This document shows, piece after piece, positions 56,245 to 63,837 of a stretch of 64,000 bases of DNA. A model generated the notes under the pieces. It saw only the letters and a list, made by a program, of their open reading frames with translations, had not been told where the DNA came from and did no database searches. The position numbers were made by a program, and so were the translations under genes. How positions within the stretch are numbered: position 1 is the stretch's first letter; each line of letters starts with the position of its first letter. The stretch comes from Mycoplasma sp. CAG:956. Its GTDB lineage: Bacteria > Bacillota_I > Bacilli_A > RF39 > UBA660. Where the stretch lies: NCBI GenBank assembly GCA_000433475.1, contig HF993083.1, forward strand, positions 1 through 64,000, read 5' to 3'.

Positions 56245-56978
56245 AAAAAGGAAAAATATTTCAAGAATTATTTAAAATTTCTCTTGTATTATTAGGAGTT
56301 TATCTTTTAGAAGTTATCTGTTTTAATTTATATGTCAATATAAAGATATTTATTATTTTAGTATTTCTTGTTTGTATTAATATTTACTGTAAAAATTATT
56401 TTTTAGTAATTGAAGATAAAGACTATTCGTATGTTGAAAAAATGATTTTATTTTATTCTGTAATTTATTTTTTAATTTTATTACTTGTTACTAGTTTTTT
56501 TCGAGGTCAAAGAATTGTAACTTCAAATTTTCATCAAGTTAATTTTATTCCAATTATAAATACTATTAAAGATATAAAACTAATATTATTTTCTAAAAAA
56601 TTGTGGATGTTAAGTACTATTTTGGGTAATATTGTGATGTTTATTCCTTTTAGTTATCTCTTACCAAGACTTAAGAAAAATATGAATTTTAGGAAAACTA
56701 TAATGTTAATATTAGGATTATCTTTTCTAATTGAATCTTTTCAATATATGTTTGGAACTGGTGTTTTTGATATAGATGATATTATTTTAAATGGAGTTGG
56801 AGCAATTATTACTTATCCTTTACTAAATAATAGTCGTTTTTCTAAAATTGTTGATAAATTTATTCTGCTTAAAACTTTTAAATTTTCAATTAAAGACTAT
56901 TTAGAAATTAGTATTATCATTCTTTTAGGATTATTTTTTCTAATCTTTTTAATATCTTCATATTGGAAACTAATTTAA
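56241..56978 (+). CDS. VanZ-family membrane protein
   Basis: 245 aa with about six hydrophobic segments. V-N-F-I-P-I-I-N-T, G-N-I-V-M-F-I-P-F and the later F-Q-Y-M-F-G-T-G-V-F-D-I-D-D-I-I-L-N are typical VanZ blocks. Some VanZ proteins give low-level teicoplanin resistance; most are of unknown role in cell-envelope glycolipid biology. It overlaps the FtsX-like gene by ATGA, so the two are coupled. Confidence 0.87.
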   Translation: MKKGKIFQELFKISLVLLGVYLLEVICFNLYVNIKIFIILVFLVCINIYCKNYFLVIEDKDYSYVEKMILFYSVIYFLILLLVTSFFRGQRIVTSNFHQVNFIPIINTIKDIKLILFSKKLWMLSTILGNIVMFIPFSYLLPRLKKNMNFRKTIMLILGLSFLIESFQYMFGTGVFDIDDIILNGVGAIITYPLLNNSRFSKIVDKFILLKTFKFSIKDYLEISIIILLGLFFLIFLISSYWKLI

Positions 56979-56992
56979 AAGAAAAATTTTAG

Positions 56993-57044
56993 TATGCAAA
57001 ATAAAAAGGTTTAGTGTTTCCGCTAGACCGTTTTATTTTGCATA
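56993..57044. terminator. Bidirectional terminator between the VanZ-like gene and ferredoxin
   Basis: TATGCAAAATAAAA (56993-57006) pairs perfectly with TTTTATTTTGCATA (57031-57044), and the inner GGTTTAG/CTAGACC extends the stem. It serves convergent genes. Confidence 0.85.
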
Positions 57045-57108
57045 TAGTGCAAGAAAAATGAAATAGTTAATTATTTCTCTCTACACGATTTGTTTACTTT
57101 TTATAAAA

Positions 57109-57366
57109 TTAAGCTGCAATAGGCTCAGTTTCAGCACTTTCATCCTTTTTTACAAATTCGATAGTGTTGTCTTTTGCCTCTTCAGCTAATTTGATTGCAC
57201 TAACTGGACAAGAATCAATGGCATTTTGTAGAGTATCACTTTCAAGGTTATCTTGACTCTTTACTTCTGATAAACCAGCATCATTTATGGCGAAATGTTC
57301 TTCATCCATAGCAGCACACATACCGCATCCCATACAAACACTATCGTCTACTATTAATTTTTTCAT
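57109..57366 (-). CDS. Ferredoxin (single 4Fe-4S cluster)
   Basis: 85 aa. C-M-G-C-G-M-C near residue 11 and one further Cys in D-S-C-P-V supply the four ligands of a single cluster. AGGAGG precedes the ATG. The C-terminus is acidic and extended. It should carry electrons for unknown reductases. Divergent from the acidic membrane protein gene. Confidence 0.93.
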   Translation of the reverse strand: MKKLIVDDSVCMGCGMCAAMDEEHFAINDAGLSEVKSQDNLESDTLQNAIDSCPVSAIKLAEEAKDNTIEFVKKDESAETEPIAA

Positions 57367-57481
57367 ATTATTTCCTCCTAAGTAATTATATCAATAATTG
57401 TGTAAAAAAGTAAATTAGTAATACCAAAAAATTACAAATTATGCTATTATGTTATTGATGGATAGTAATTGAGGTAATGAT

Positions 57482-58513
57482 ATGAACAATGATTATAATG
57501 ATACTACACCAAGTCGTGTTAAAAAAAATGCAAATCTTTATAGAAGAATAGATGCTTCTACAATTGATGATATTGAGATAAATCAACCAGAAGAAGTAAT
57601 TGAATCAAACACATCGACTATTGATGTAGAAAAACTAAAAAGTATGCTTGATAAAAAATATCGTGATCCTAGTAGTAATACTTTAAAAGATGTTGATCAT
57701 AAACCAGTTGATAGACAAATAAATTTAGAAGAAACTAGAGAATATAATTTAGATGAGATATTAAATAAAGCTAAAGCCAATGATGATACTGATTATGGTG
57801 TTGAAAGACTGAAGAAACTAAGTGATACAAATGTTTCTATATTAGATGGATTAAATATTAAAGATAATGATACTTCTAAAGATGAGATTAATGGTGCTGA
57901 AAAGTTAAGTAAGAGTAAAGTAAGTAGTGATTCTAAAAAATTAATTGAACTTATTGATACCATTAATTTAAAAGAACAAGAAGGTTATGATGCTTTATTA
58001 AATGAATCTAATAATAATTATGACGATGATACTAGAGATGATAATAAAAAAGCTAGTTTATTAGATGATTTTGATTTAGAAGATACAACTTCTAATGAAC
58101 CACTTGATATGTTAAGCGAATTAACTGGTACTGATGAAGATACTAAAGTAGTGGGAGCATCTGAAATAGTTAGTAATAAAGACTTAGAAGATGAAAGTCC
58201 TAAATTAGATAATAAAGATGATAAATATGATGATATTGATTTAGAAAATAGTGATGATGATTTTGATACTACAGAAGTAGTTAGTAGAGATGATACTGAT
58301 GATTTTACTGATAGTATGGAACTTACAACTACCCAAATATTTACTAAAGATGACTTTGAAGATTTTGATGATTTAAAAGAGGCTACTAAACCGCGTATAT
58401 TTGTTAAAATATTAATATTTTTAATAGTTATTGCCGTTATTATTGGTACTGTCTTTGTTTTAGATCGTGTATTAGATTTAGGTATATTAAGTAGATTAGG
58501 TATAAATATATAA
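57482..58513 (+). CDS. Acidic tail-anchored protein of unknown function
   Basis: 343 aa. A long, strongly acidic region (residues 1-305) rich in Asp, Asn, Ser and Lys, probably largely disordered, ends in one membrane segment (about 309-331: I-F-V-K-I-L-I-F-L-I-V-I-A-V-I). Repeated D-D-D and D-L-E-D-E runs. No catalytic motif. A C-terminal anchor with no signal peptide places the acidic part inside the cell. GAGGTAATGAT precedes the ATG. Family not recognised. Confidence 0.72.
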   Translation: MNNDYNDTTPSRVKKNANLYRRIDASTIDDIEINQPEEVIESNTSTIDVEKLKSMLDKKYRDPSSNTLKDVDHKPVDRQINLEETREYNLDEILNKAKANDDTDYGVERLKKLSDTNVSILDGLNIKDNDTSKDEINGAEKLSKSKVSSDSKKLIELIDTINLKEQEGYDALLNESNNNYDDDTRDDNKKASLLDDFDLEDTTSNEPLDMLSELTGTDEDTKVVGASEIVSNKDLEDESPKLDNKDDKYDDIDLENSDDDFDTTEVVSRDDTDDFTDSMELTTTQIFTKDDFEDFDDLKEATKPRIFVKILIFLIVIAVIIGTVFVLDRVLDLGILSRLGINI

Positions 58514-58524
58514 TAAAAAATAGA

Positions 58525-58559
58525 AGAGAAGAAAATTTAAAAATAATCTTCTCTTTTTT
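58525..58559 (+). terminator. Terminator after the acidic protein
   Basis: AGAGAAGA (58525-58532) and TCTTCTCT (58547-58554), followed by T. Confidence 0.78.
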
Positions 58560-58582
58560 ATTATGGGTTAATATATTTTAAT

Positions 58583-59281
58583 ATGAAAAGATTTAAAAAA
58601 CCTAGAGATATTAATTTATTATGGATATATACAATATTAATTTTAATAGAAGTTATATGGTCTATTAATAGTATTGGCAAGTTAATAAGTCCTAAATTAA
58701 TTAATATAGTTAAGAATAATATAGTATATTATGATAATTTATTAGTAGAAGAATATGTTGATACTAAAGAATTAAGAAGTAATTTAGTTGATAATTTAAT
58801 TACTTTAGATAAGAATAAAAATGAAGAAATAATAAATATTAATATTGATACAGCTAAGTCTTATGAATTAATGGCAAATATTGTAAAAGAGTTAAAAGGT
58901 AAGTCTAATAATTATGGTGATGTTGATTCTTATGCTAAAAATAAACGAGGAAGTATGGTACTTAGGTATCCAATAGGACTTGCTAGTTCTAATATATTAC
59001 TTAATAATTTAGGGTATCGTATTCCTTTAAAGTTAATACTTAATAGTAATGTTTTAACGGGTATTAAAACTAAAGTTACTAATTATGGTTTAAATAATGC
59101 GTTAATTGAAGTTTATCTAAGGGTAAGTTTTGTTTCTAATGTTATTTATTTTAATATGGATGAGGCACTTAAAAGTGATTATGAAATTCTTTTAGCAAGT
59201 CGGATGGTAATGGGGAGAGTTCCAGATATGTTTAATGGTTATTTAGAAAAAAATATTGAAAATAATAATATTAAAAGTTAA
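58583..59281 (+). CDS. YunB-like sporulation-associated protein
   Basis: 232 aa. One N-terminal membrane segment (about 13-31) and a soluble domain whose centre Y-P-I-G-L-A-S-S-N-I-L-L-N-N-L-G and G-R-V-P-D-M-F resemble YunB (P-I-G-L-A-S-G-N and G-x-V-P-D). In B. subtilis YunB is made under SigE and is needed for full sporulation. Here it is the only sporulation-type gene in view. It may show that the lineage sporulates, or that the gene has another use. A YutD-like gene lies 1.4 kb on. The ribosome site is weak. Confidence 0.75.
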   Translation: MKRFKKPRDINLLWIYTILILIEVIWSINSIGKLISPKLINIVKNNIVYYDNLLVEEYVDTKELRSNLVDNLITLDKNKNEEIININIDTAKSYELMANIVKELKGKSNNYGDVDSYAKNKRGSMVLRYPIGLASSNILLNNLGYRIPLKLILNSNVLTGIKTKVTNYGLNNALIEVYLRVSFVSNVIYFNMDEALKSDYEILLASRMVMGRVPDMFNGYLEKNIENNNIKS

Positions 59282-59334
59282 TAATTTAAAATTTAAGGAA
59301 ATATCATACATTGATAGATTTGTACCGGTTATTG

Positions 59335-59343
59335 TGGTACCAT
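59335..59343 (+). promoter_or_regulatory. Possible extended -10 of the toxin transcript
   Basis: TGGTACCAT with no good -35 at 16-18 bp (TTGATA lies at 59311, too far). Transcription from here would start near 59349, just at the 5' arm of the long fold-back repeat. Confidence 0.35.
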
Positions 59344-59378
59344 ATTTGTTAGATACATTTGATTGTTAGATGTTTTGA

Positions 59379-59418
59379 CCTCGGTCCATATTTTAATTTT
59401 TTAGAAATGGAAGGAGGT
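59379..59418 (+). promoter_or_regulatory. Hairpin hiding the Shine-Dalgarno of the toxin mRNA
   Basis: ACCTC (59379-59383) can pair with GAGGT (59414-59418) and TCCAT with ATGGA, closing AAGGAGGT in a stem. Ribosome entry would depend on opening this hairpin by processing or by another RNA. Confidence 0.55.
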
Positions 59419-59441
59419 TGGTCCTAGAATGAAGGAAAAGG

Positions 59442-59516
59442 ATGGAGTATTTGGTTGCTCTTATTGTTATATTGGTCTTAATCGACAAAATAACAAATTC
59501 CAACAAAAGGGATTAG
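59442..59516 (+). CDS. Candidate type I toxin, 24 aa
   Basis: The ORF encodes M-E-Y-L-V-A-L-I-V-I-L-V-L-I and then the charged tail D-K-I-T-N-S-N-K-R-D. One membrane segment plus a polar tail is the pattern of Fst, TxpA and Ldr-type small toxins. AAGGAAAAGG lies directly before it, with a stronger Shine-Dalgarno at 59411. The context is what makes it convincing: 5'-3' fold-back repeat, a hairpin over the Shine-Dalgarno, and an antisense promoter facing it with a shared terminator. No sequence match to a named toxin is claimed. Confidence 0.6.
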   Translation: MEYLVALIVILVLIDKITNSNKRD

Positions 59517-59542
59517 TTTTTAACTTAAAAAAGGGGGAAACT

Positions 59543-59579
59543 AAAAAACATCTACTCAAGCTTATGAATAGATGTTTTT
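59543..59579. terminator. Shared (bidirectional) terminator of toxin and antisense RNA
   Basis: AAAAACATCTA (59544-59554) and TAGATGTTTTT (59569-59579) form an 11-bp stem with T-runs on both strands. Confidence 0.7.
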
Positions 59580-59671
59580 CACACTTTAATTATTAATGGG
59601 CTGAGAAACATCTAACATGCAAAAATCAAATGTATCTCTTTTTAAATTTTAAGAACAACCAAGTTCTTTCA
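59543..59671 (-). ncRNA. Candidate antisense (antitoxin) RNA
   Basis: On the minus strand TTGCAA (59705-59700), 16 bp and TATACT (59683-59678) with TGC before it form a strong extended promoter. Transcription from about 59671 would run through an internal hairpin (AAGAAC/GTTCTT, 59651-59668) and end at the shared terminator, about 129 nt. The RNA is complementary to the 3' part of the toxin transcript. No ORF of note on this strand. Confidence 0.6.
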
Positions 59672-59862
59672 CTAAGTAGTATAGCATATTTTTTGATTTT
59701 TGCAACTACCTGGGGTCCATTACTATAATATTTAATTTCAGAAAAAATATACATTATCATTAATAAATTATAAAATACAAATTTTACTTTAGATAAATTT
59801 ATTTTCTACTTTTAAAAGCCTAAAATTATGGTATACTATTGGTAGAATAGTAGGTGAAGATA

Positions 59863-60699
59863 ATGGATATATTTATTTCGATTGGTTTTGATACTGCTAT
59901 TAAGAAGTATGTTTTGTTTACTGAAAAAAATCATCATGATTTAGCAACAGATTATTTAGTGTATGTTATGATGATGCTAATATTTATATATGGTAAAGCC
60001 GATATTATGAATCCTTATCTTGCTCGTCATAAAAATGGAGCTGCTAATCTGTTGCATAATCTTACTAAATATGGTTTAAGTGAAGAAAAAGTAAATAAAT
60101 TTTTTAATGATCTTAATAACTATTTAGAAAGAGATAATTATAATAAAGTTTATAATTTGTATAAAAATCCATATTTTCTAATAATATTAGAAGATTTAAT
60201 AGATATGTTTTATTTAAAAACTTTGTGTGTTGATGTTAGTAAAGAAGAAATGAAGAAGTTTAAAAATCTATTATATTCTTCAAAAAATAGTAATTCAGCT
60301 TGTCGTAAGTTAAATGAATTATATAATACTAATCCAGATGGGGCTTTAGTTTATTATAGTAATATTTTTAGTAGAAAAGATTATGCTTTAATGATGATAC
60401 CTAAGAAAGATAAAATACTGGATATGAGTGTTTATAAACTATTTAATCTTAGTGAAACTGATATAGTTAAAGTAAATAATGCTACTTTAGAAGAAATTAA
60501 TAATGGGATATATAATTATTTTCATATAAATCCGATAGGAATAAGGGCTTATGATAAGTTAATGGCTAAGGTTAATAAACTTAGTAATACTAAGTATCGT
60601 TTAGCGGATAATAGTGGTAGTATTAATTTAATTATGTTTGCTAGTTTCTTTGGATTTGTTATAATTCTAGGAATTACGATAGGACTTATGTTAGTATGA
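59863..60699 (+). CDS. Tail-anchored hypothetical protein, 278 aa
   Basis: A soluble, mostly helical N-terminal region (to about 245) and a C-terminal membrane segment (L-I-M-F-A-S-F-F-G-F-V-I-I). The ATG at 59863 is preferred to GTG at 59854, because AGGTGA lies five bases upstream. An extended -10, TGGTATACT (59829-59837), precedes it. Its TGA overlaps the start of the YutD-like gene. Family not recognised. Confidence 0.7.
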   Translation: MDIFISIGFDTAIKKYVLFTEKNHHDLATDYLVYVMMMLIFIYGKADIMNPYLARHKNGAANLLHNLTKYGLSEEKVNKFFNDLNNYLERDNYNKVYNLYKNPYFLIILEDLIDMFYLKTLCVDVSKEEMKKFKNLLYSSKNSNSACRKLNELYNTNPDGALVYYSNIFSRKDYALMMIPKKDKILDMSVYKLFNLSETDIVKVNNATLEEINNGIYNYFHINPIGIRAYDKLMAKVNKLSNTKYRLADNSGSINLIMFASFFGFVIILGITIGLMLV

Positions 60700-60983
60700 A
60701 AACAAAGGTAATTAATGATATAACTTATTATGTTATAAAAGATGCTAATGATATATTAAGTAATATGGATATAAGTGAGAAATTAACAGAGTATTTTGAT
60801 GATTTTGATTATATTGTTGGGGATATAAGTTATAGTGCTATAAGACTTAAAGGGTTTTATCGAGATAGTAAGAGTAATAATAAGTTTAATAAAATAAGTT
60901 TTTTAGATAATTATTTGGAAAAATATTGTTCTTATGGAGCAAAATGGTTTATAATTAGTAAGATTTATAAAGATATAAAATAA
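60696..60983 (+). CDS. YutD-like protein (DUF1027)
   Basis: 95 aa. D-Y-I-V-G-D-I-S-Y-S-A-I-R-L-K-G-F-Y and L-D-N-Y-L-E-K-Y-C-S-Y-G-A match the small YutD family of Firmicutes. Function unknown. In B. subtilis yutD and yunB lie in the same neighbourhood, and here they are also near each other. The start overlaps the previous stop as ATGA. Confidence 0.86.
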   Translation: MKTKVINDITYYVIKDANDILSNMDISEKLTEYFDDFDYIVGDISYSAIRLKGFYRDSKSNNKFNKISFLDNYLEKYCSYGAKWFIISKIYKDIK

Positions 60984-60992
60984 GAGTAAAGG

Positions 60993-61763
60993 ATGGTTAA
61001 TGTGATAGAAAAAATTGAGATATTAAAGGATAATAATGATAAGTTAATAGTAGATGCCATAAGTGCTTTTAGTATTGAATTTAATAATTTAGTACATAAT
61101 TTTTGTATTGCTACAAGTAATGAATTAGATCAGAATGGTTTAGTAAAACTTTTAGTTAGTGAAATTACAGATAATGGTCTAATTAAAATAAGCGATGAAG
61201 GCTTATGGGGCGAAGTTAAAAATGTTATGCGTGCGATTATAAGTGGCAGTAGCTATAATTATACTTATACGAAGATGCCAAAAAGTATCAAAGCTACTAA
61301 TGATTTTTCAAGAATAATCGCTGTTCAAGAAGCTGCTAAAACTCAGTTAATTAGTGATTATATGGCAAAGAAACCTGCTGATGATGTAGTACCAGTCGTT
61401 TCTGATAGTTTAATTAATAATCCAGCTATTTATCCAACAGAGACTCCTGATGGGGCAATTGGACAAGAAGTGACACCTGGTATTTCGGTTGATACATCAA
61501 CGGTAGCTGGTCAACCTAAAGTAGAAGAGGCAGTAAAACCAGTTAATGTTATGGATGTACCTCAAGTAGATACGGTATCAAAAGAACCAGACGTTTCAAT
61601 GGATGATTTAGTAAAACAAGCTATTGAAAAAAGCGAAGAACCAACTGCCTTTGATAGACAAGAAGAAGAAAAAAATCTAGCTATTGATGCTACTAAATTA
61701 GTTAATGAATTAGAAAATTATATTAGATTAGTAGTAAAAGATGAAATTAAAAGTAATAAATAA
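60993..61763 (+). CDS. Hypothetical protein, 256 aa
   Basis: A helical N-terminal half (to about 130), a Pro/Val/Thr/Asp-rich low-complexity linker (about 130-205) and a short helical end. No membrane segment or motif recognised. The start could be ATG at 60993 or GTG at 61002; AAAGGA lies upstream of both. It follows the YutD-like gene by nine bases and ends at a strong terminator. Confidence 0.65.
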   Translation: MVNVIEKIEILKDNNDKLIVDAISAFSIEFNNLVHNFCIATSNELDQNGLVKLLVSEITDNGLIKISDEGLWGEVKNVMRAIISGSSYNYTYTKMPKSIKATNDFSRIIAVQEAAKTQLISDYMAKKPADDVVPVVSDSLINNPAIYPTETPDGAIGQEVTPGISVDTSTVAGQPKVEEAVKPVNVMDVPQVDTVSKEPDVSMDDLVKQAIEKSEEPTAFDRQEEEKNLAIDATKLVNELENYIRLVVKDEIKSNK

Positions 61764-61765
61764 TT

Positions 61766-61800
61766 AAGAAAGTTTTACTTGTGGTAAGACTTTCTTTTGA
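61766..61800 (+). terminator. Terminator after the 256-aa gene
   Basis: AAGAAAGTTTTAC (61766-61778) and GTAAGACTTTCTT (61784-61796), a 13-bp stem with one G-U pair and TTTT. Confidence 0.88.
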
Positions 61801-61916
61801 TATAAAAATGGATTTTGAAGAATATTATTTAATTGATATTGCTGGTCATTATAAAAAATGATAATATAAAAACAAATAGGGTTATTAATAACTTTATGAT
61901 TATGGGAGTGAATGTT

Positions 61917-62615
61917 ATGGGACCATTAGTATTTTGGCTAGGAAGTATATTGGAATCTTTTATTTTTACTAGGCTTAATTCGAGAAGGTTATATAAAGAT
62001 TTAGCTGATAGGGGCTATAAGCTTAAGTATATGGATGGTCAAAAAATAAAGTTAAAAGAATCGCCAGTATGTATGCGTTTTATTCCTTTTTTTAATCTTT
62101 TAGATACAGCTGATAGTATTTTGGAATATAACTATTTATTGGATAATACAATAGAGTATTTAAAAAATGAAAATATGATTTCATTAATGACTCAAAAAGA
62201 AAGAGAATATTATAAACAAAATCCTACTATTAAAACGGCTTTATTTATAGCTGAAAAAGATTATGAACAAAGAAGATTTGGCAATAAAATTATTTTAAAG
62301 GGTGATACTTCTGACTCAGTTATTACTTACTACTATGATTTTACTGAAAATAGTATTGAAATTTTATCTTGTACAGGTGAAATTACTAAGTTAGATGCTG
62401 ATGATATTATGGAAATTACTATAACTCTTTTAGAAAATTGTTTATATGAGTATTATGCAAAGTATGGAGGGGTTGATAAGTATTACCAAGCCATCATGGA
62501 TGGTAGAGAAAAAAATAGTATTATTATAGTTAGAGGAATAATAGAGGCTTTAGATGAAGCTGATTTAGAATATGAGAACCAAAGAAAATTAAGTAAAAAA
62601 CCTAAAGACAATTAG
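61917..62615 (+). CDS. Hypothetical protein, 232 aa
   Basis: The start M-G-P-L-V-F-W-L is chosen because GGGAG lies eight bases before it; earlier in-frame starts (TTG at 61833 and ATG at 61899) are possible. A short hydrophobic N-terminus may be a membrane-touching helix, the rest soluble and charged. No recognised motif. Just upstream of the DUF2974-type hydrolase gene, so possibly its partner. Confidence 0.6.
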   Translation: MGPLVFWLGSILESFIFTRLNSRRLYKDLADRGYKLKYMDGQKIKLKESPVCMRFIPFFNLLDTADSILEYNYLLDNTIEYLKNENMISLMTQKEREYYKQNPTIKTALFIAEKDYEQRRFGNKIILKGDTSDSVITYYYDFTENSIEILSCTGEITKLDADDIMEITITLLENCLYEYYAKYGGVDKYYQAIMDGREKNSIIIVRGIIEALDEADLEYENQRKLSKKPKDN

Positions 62616-62640
62616 ATTTTAAGGAAAGGAGGTCATACTT

Positions 62641-63744
62641 ATGAATTATTTTGCTTTTACTTATAAGTATAAAGATGTAACTTATAAAGAGAAGAAAGAA
62701 ACGGAAATAGATATATTATTATTAAGTCAATTAGCTTATTTACCAATGGATAATATTAATTTTAAAAATAATAAAAAATATTCTTTAAAAGAAATAGCTG
62801 ATAATATTGATAGACAAGTATTTTTAAAATCACTTATTGCTCAACGTAATGCTTTAAAGTTATTAGATACGATTAAAGATTTACCGAGGTTTAAGGATAT
62901 AAAAGTAACTTGTTATGAGTATGAAGCTGATATTAATTCTCAATTTGGGGCAGTTACTTTTTTGCTTCCTAATAAAAAAATTATTATTGCTTTTCAGGGG
63001 ACAGATGATACTATTTCTGGCTGGAAAGAAGATGCTTGCCTTTCTTATTTGTATCCAACCACTTCTCAAGAAATGGCAGGAAATTATGTTGAAAAAATTA
63101 TTAGTAAATTTAAGCACCCTGTTATTATTTGTGGACATTCGAAGGGTGGTAATTTGGCTTTAGTAGGAGCTATTAGAACAACTATTTTAAAAAAGTTAGC
63201 TATAAAAGAAATCTATTCTTTTGATGGACCTGGTTTAAGAGAAAAAGAATTTGAAAGCTTAAATTATAAATTAGTAAAAAGCAAGTTACATAATATTATT
63301 CCTGATGAAAGCTTGGTAGGAGTATTATTTAATCAAGAAAATTTGGATGTTGTTAAAAGTAGTGAAGTAGGAATTATGCAACATGCTGCAAATACTTGGC
63401 AAGTAGAAGATGATAGATTTGTAAGGACAACTAAGAGTGCTTTAAGTGATAATTTAGATAAAGCTATTTATGATTGGCTTTTTAACTATGATCTTGAAAC
63501 TCGTAAGTTAATTATTGATGAGACTTTTGGACTTTTAGAAAAGAGTAATATTAAAAGAGTTAGTGATATTAGTGAAAACTATTTAAAGAGTTTATTTGAA
63601 ATATTAAAAGCTAGTAAAACATTAGATAATAAATCAAAAGTAGTAATATTTAACTGTTTAAAGTTATTAAGTACTACTTTATCAAAGACTCTAATTAATA
63701 TGGAACTTACTAAGTTAAAGGAAAAAATAAATTTTAATAAATAA
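62641..63744 (+). CDS. DUF2974-type alpha/beta hydrolase (lipase-like)
   Basis: 367 aa. The nucleophile elbow G-H-S-K-G-G (about residue 166) and the preceding F-Q-G-T-D-D-T-I-S-G-W-K-E-D fit the lipase-like DUF2974 family; Asp and His later in the chain could complete a triad. No signal peptide, so cytoplasmic. The substrate is unknown, with lipids or esters likely. AAAGGAGGT precedes the ATG. Confidence 0.87.
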   Translation: MNYFAFTYKYKDVTYKEKKETEIDILLLSQLAYLPMDNINFKNNKKYSLKEIADNIDRQVFLKSLIAQRNALKLLDTIKDLPRFKDIKVTCYEYEADINSQFGAVTFLLPNKKIIIAFQGTDDTISGWKEDACLSYLYPTTSQEMAGNYVEKIISKFKHPVIICGHSKGGNLALVGAIRTTILKKLAIKEIYSFDGPGLREKEFESLNYKLVKSKLHNIIPDESLVGVLFNQENLDVVKSSEVGIMQHAANTWQVEDDRFVRTTKSALSDNLDKAIYDWLFNYDLETRKLIIDETFGLLEKSNIKRVSDISENYLKSLFEILKASKTLDNKSKVVIFNCLKLLSTTLSKTLINMELTKLKEKINFNK

Positions 63745-63837
63745 TATGTTTTACTTAAGATAAACATATAGAAAATAACTATTTCCAAGTCATAAATAAT
63801 TTGCTATAATCTAGTTAGAAGATAAGGGTGTAGTAAG

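Larger units (their letters stand above)
59429..59596 (+). other. 55-codon ORF overlapping the toxin ORF in another frame
   Basis: Starts M-K-E-K-D-G-V-F-G-C, 11 bases after the strong AAGGAGGT, and runs through the terminator hairpin to a TAA at 59594. The product is not hydrophobic and has no recognised motif. It may be a leader ORF whose translation helps the overlapping toxin ORF, like mok over hok, or it may be chance. Confidence 0.3.
59351..59637. repeat. Long inverted repeat bracketing the candidate toxin gene
   Basis: AGATACATTTGAT (59351-59363) pairs perfectly with ATCAAATGTATCT (59625-59637), and GTTAGATGTTT (59365-59375) pairs with AAACATCTAAC (59606-59616). That is 24 bp with an 8-nt bulge. 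In a plus-strand RNA the 5' and 3' ends would fold together, as in known type I toxin mRNAs. Confidence 0.75.
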
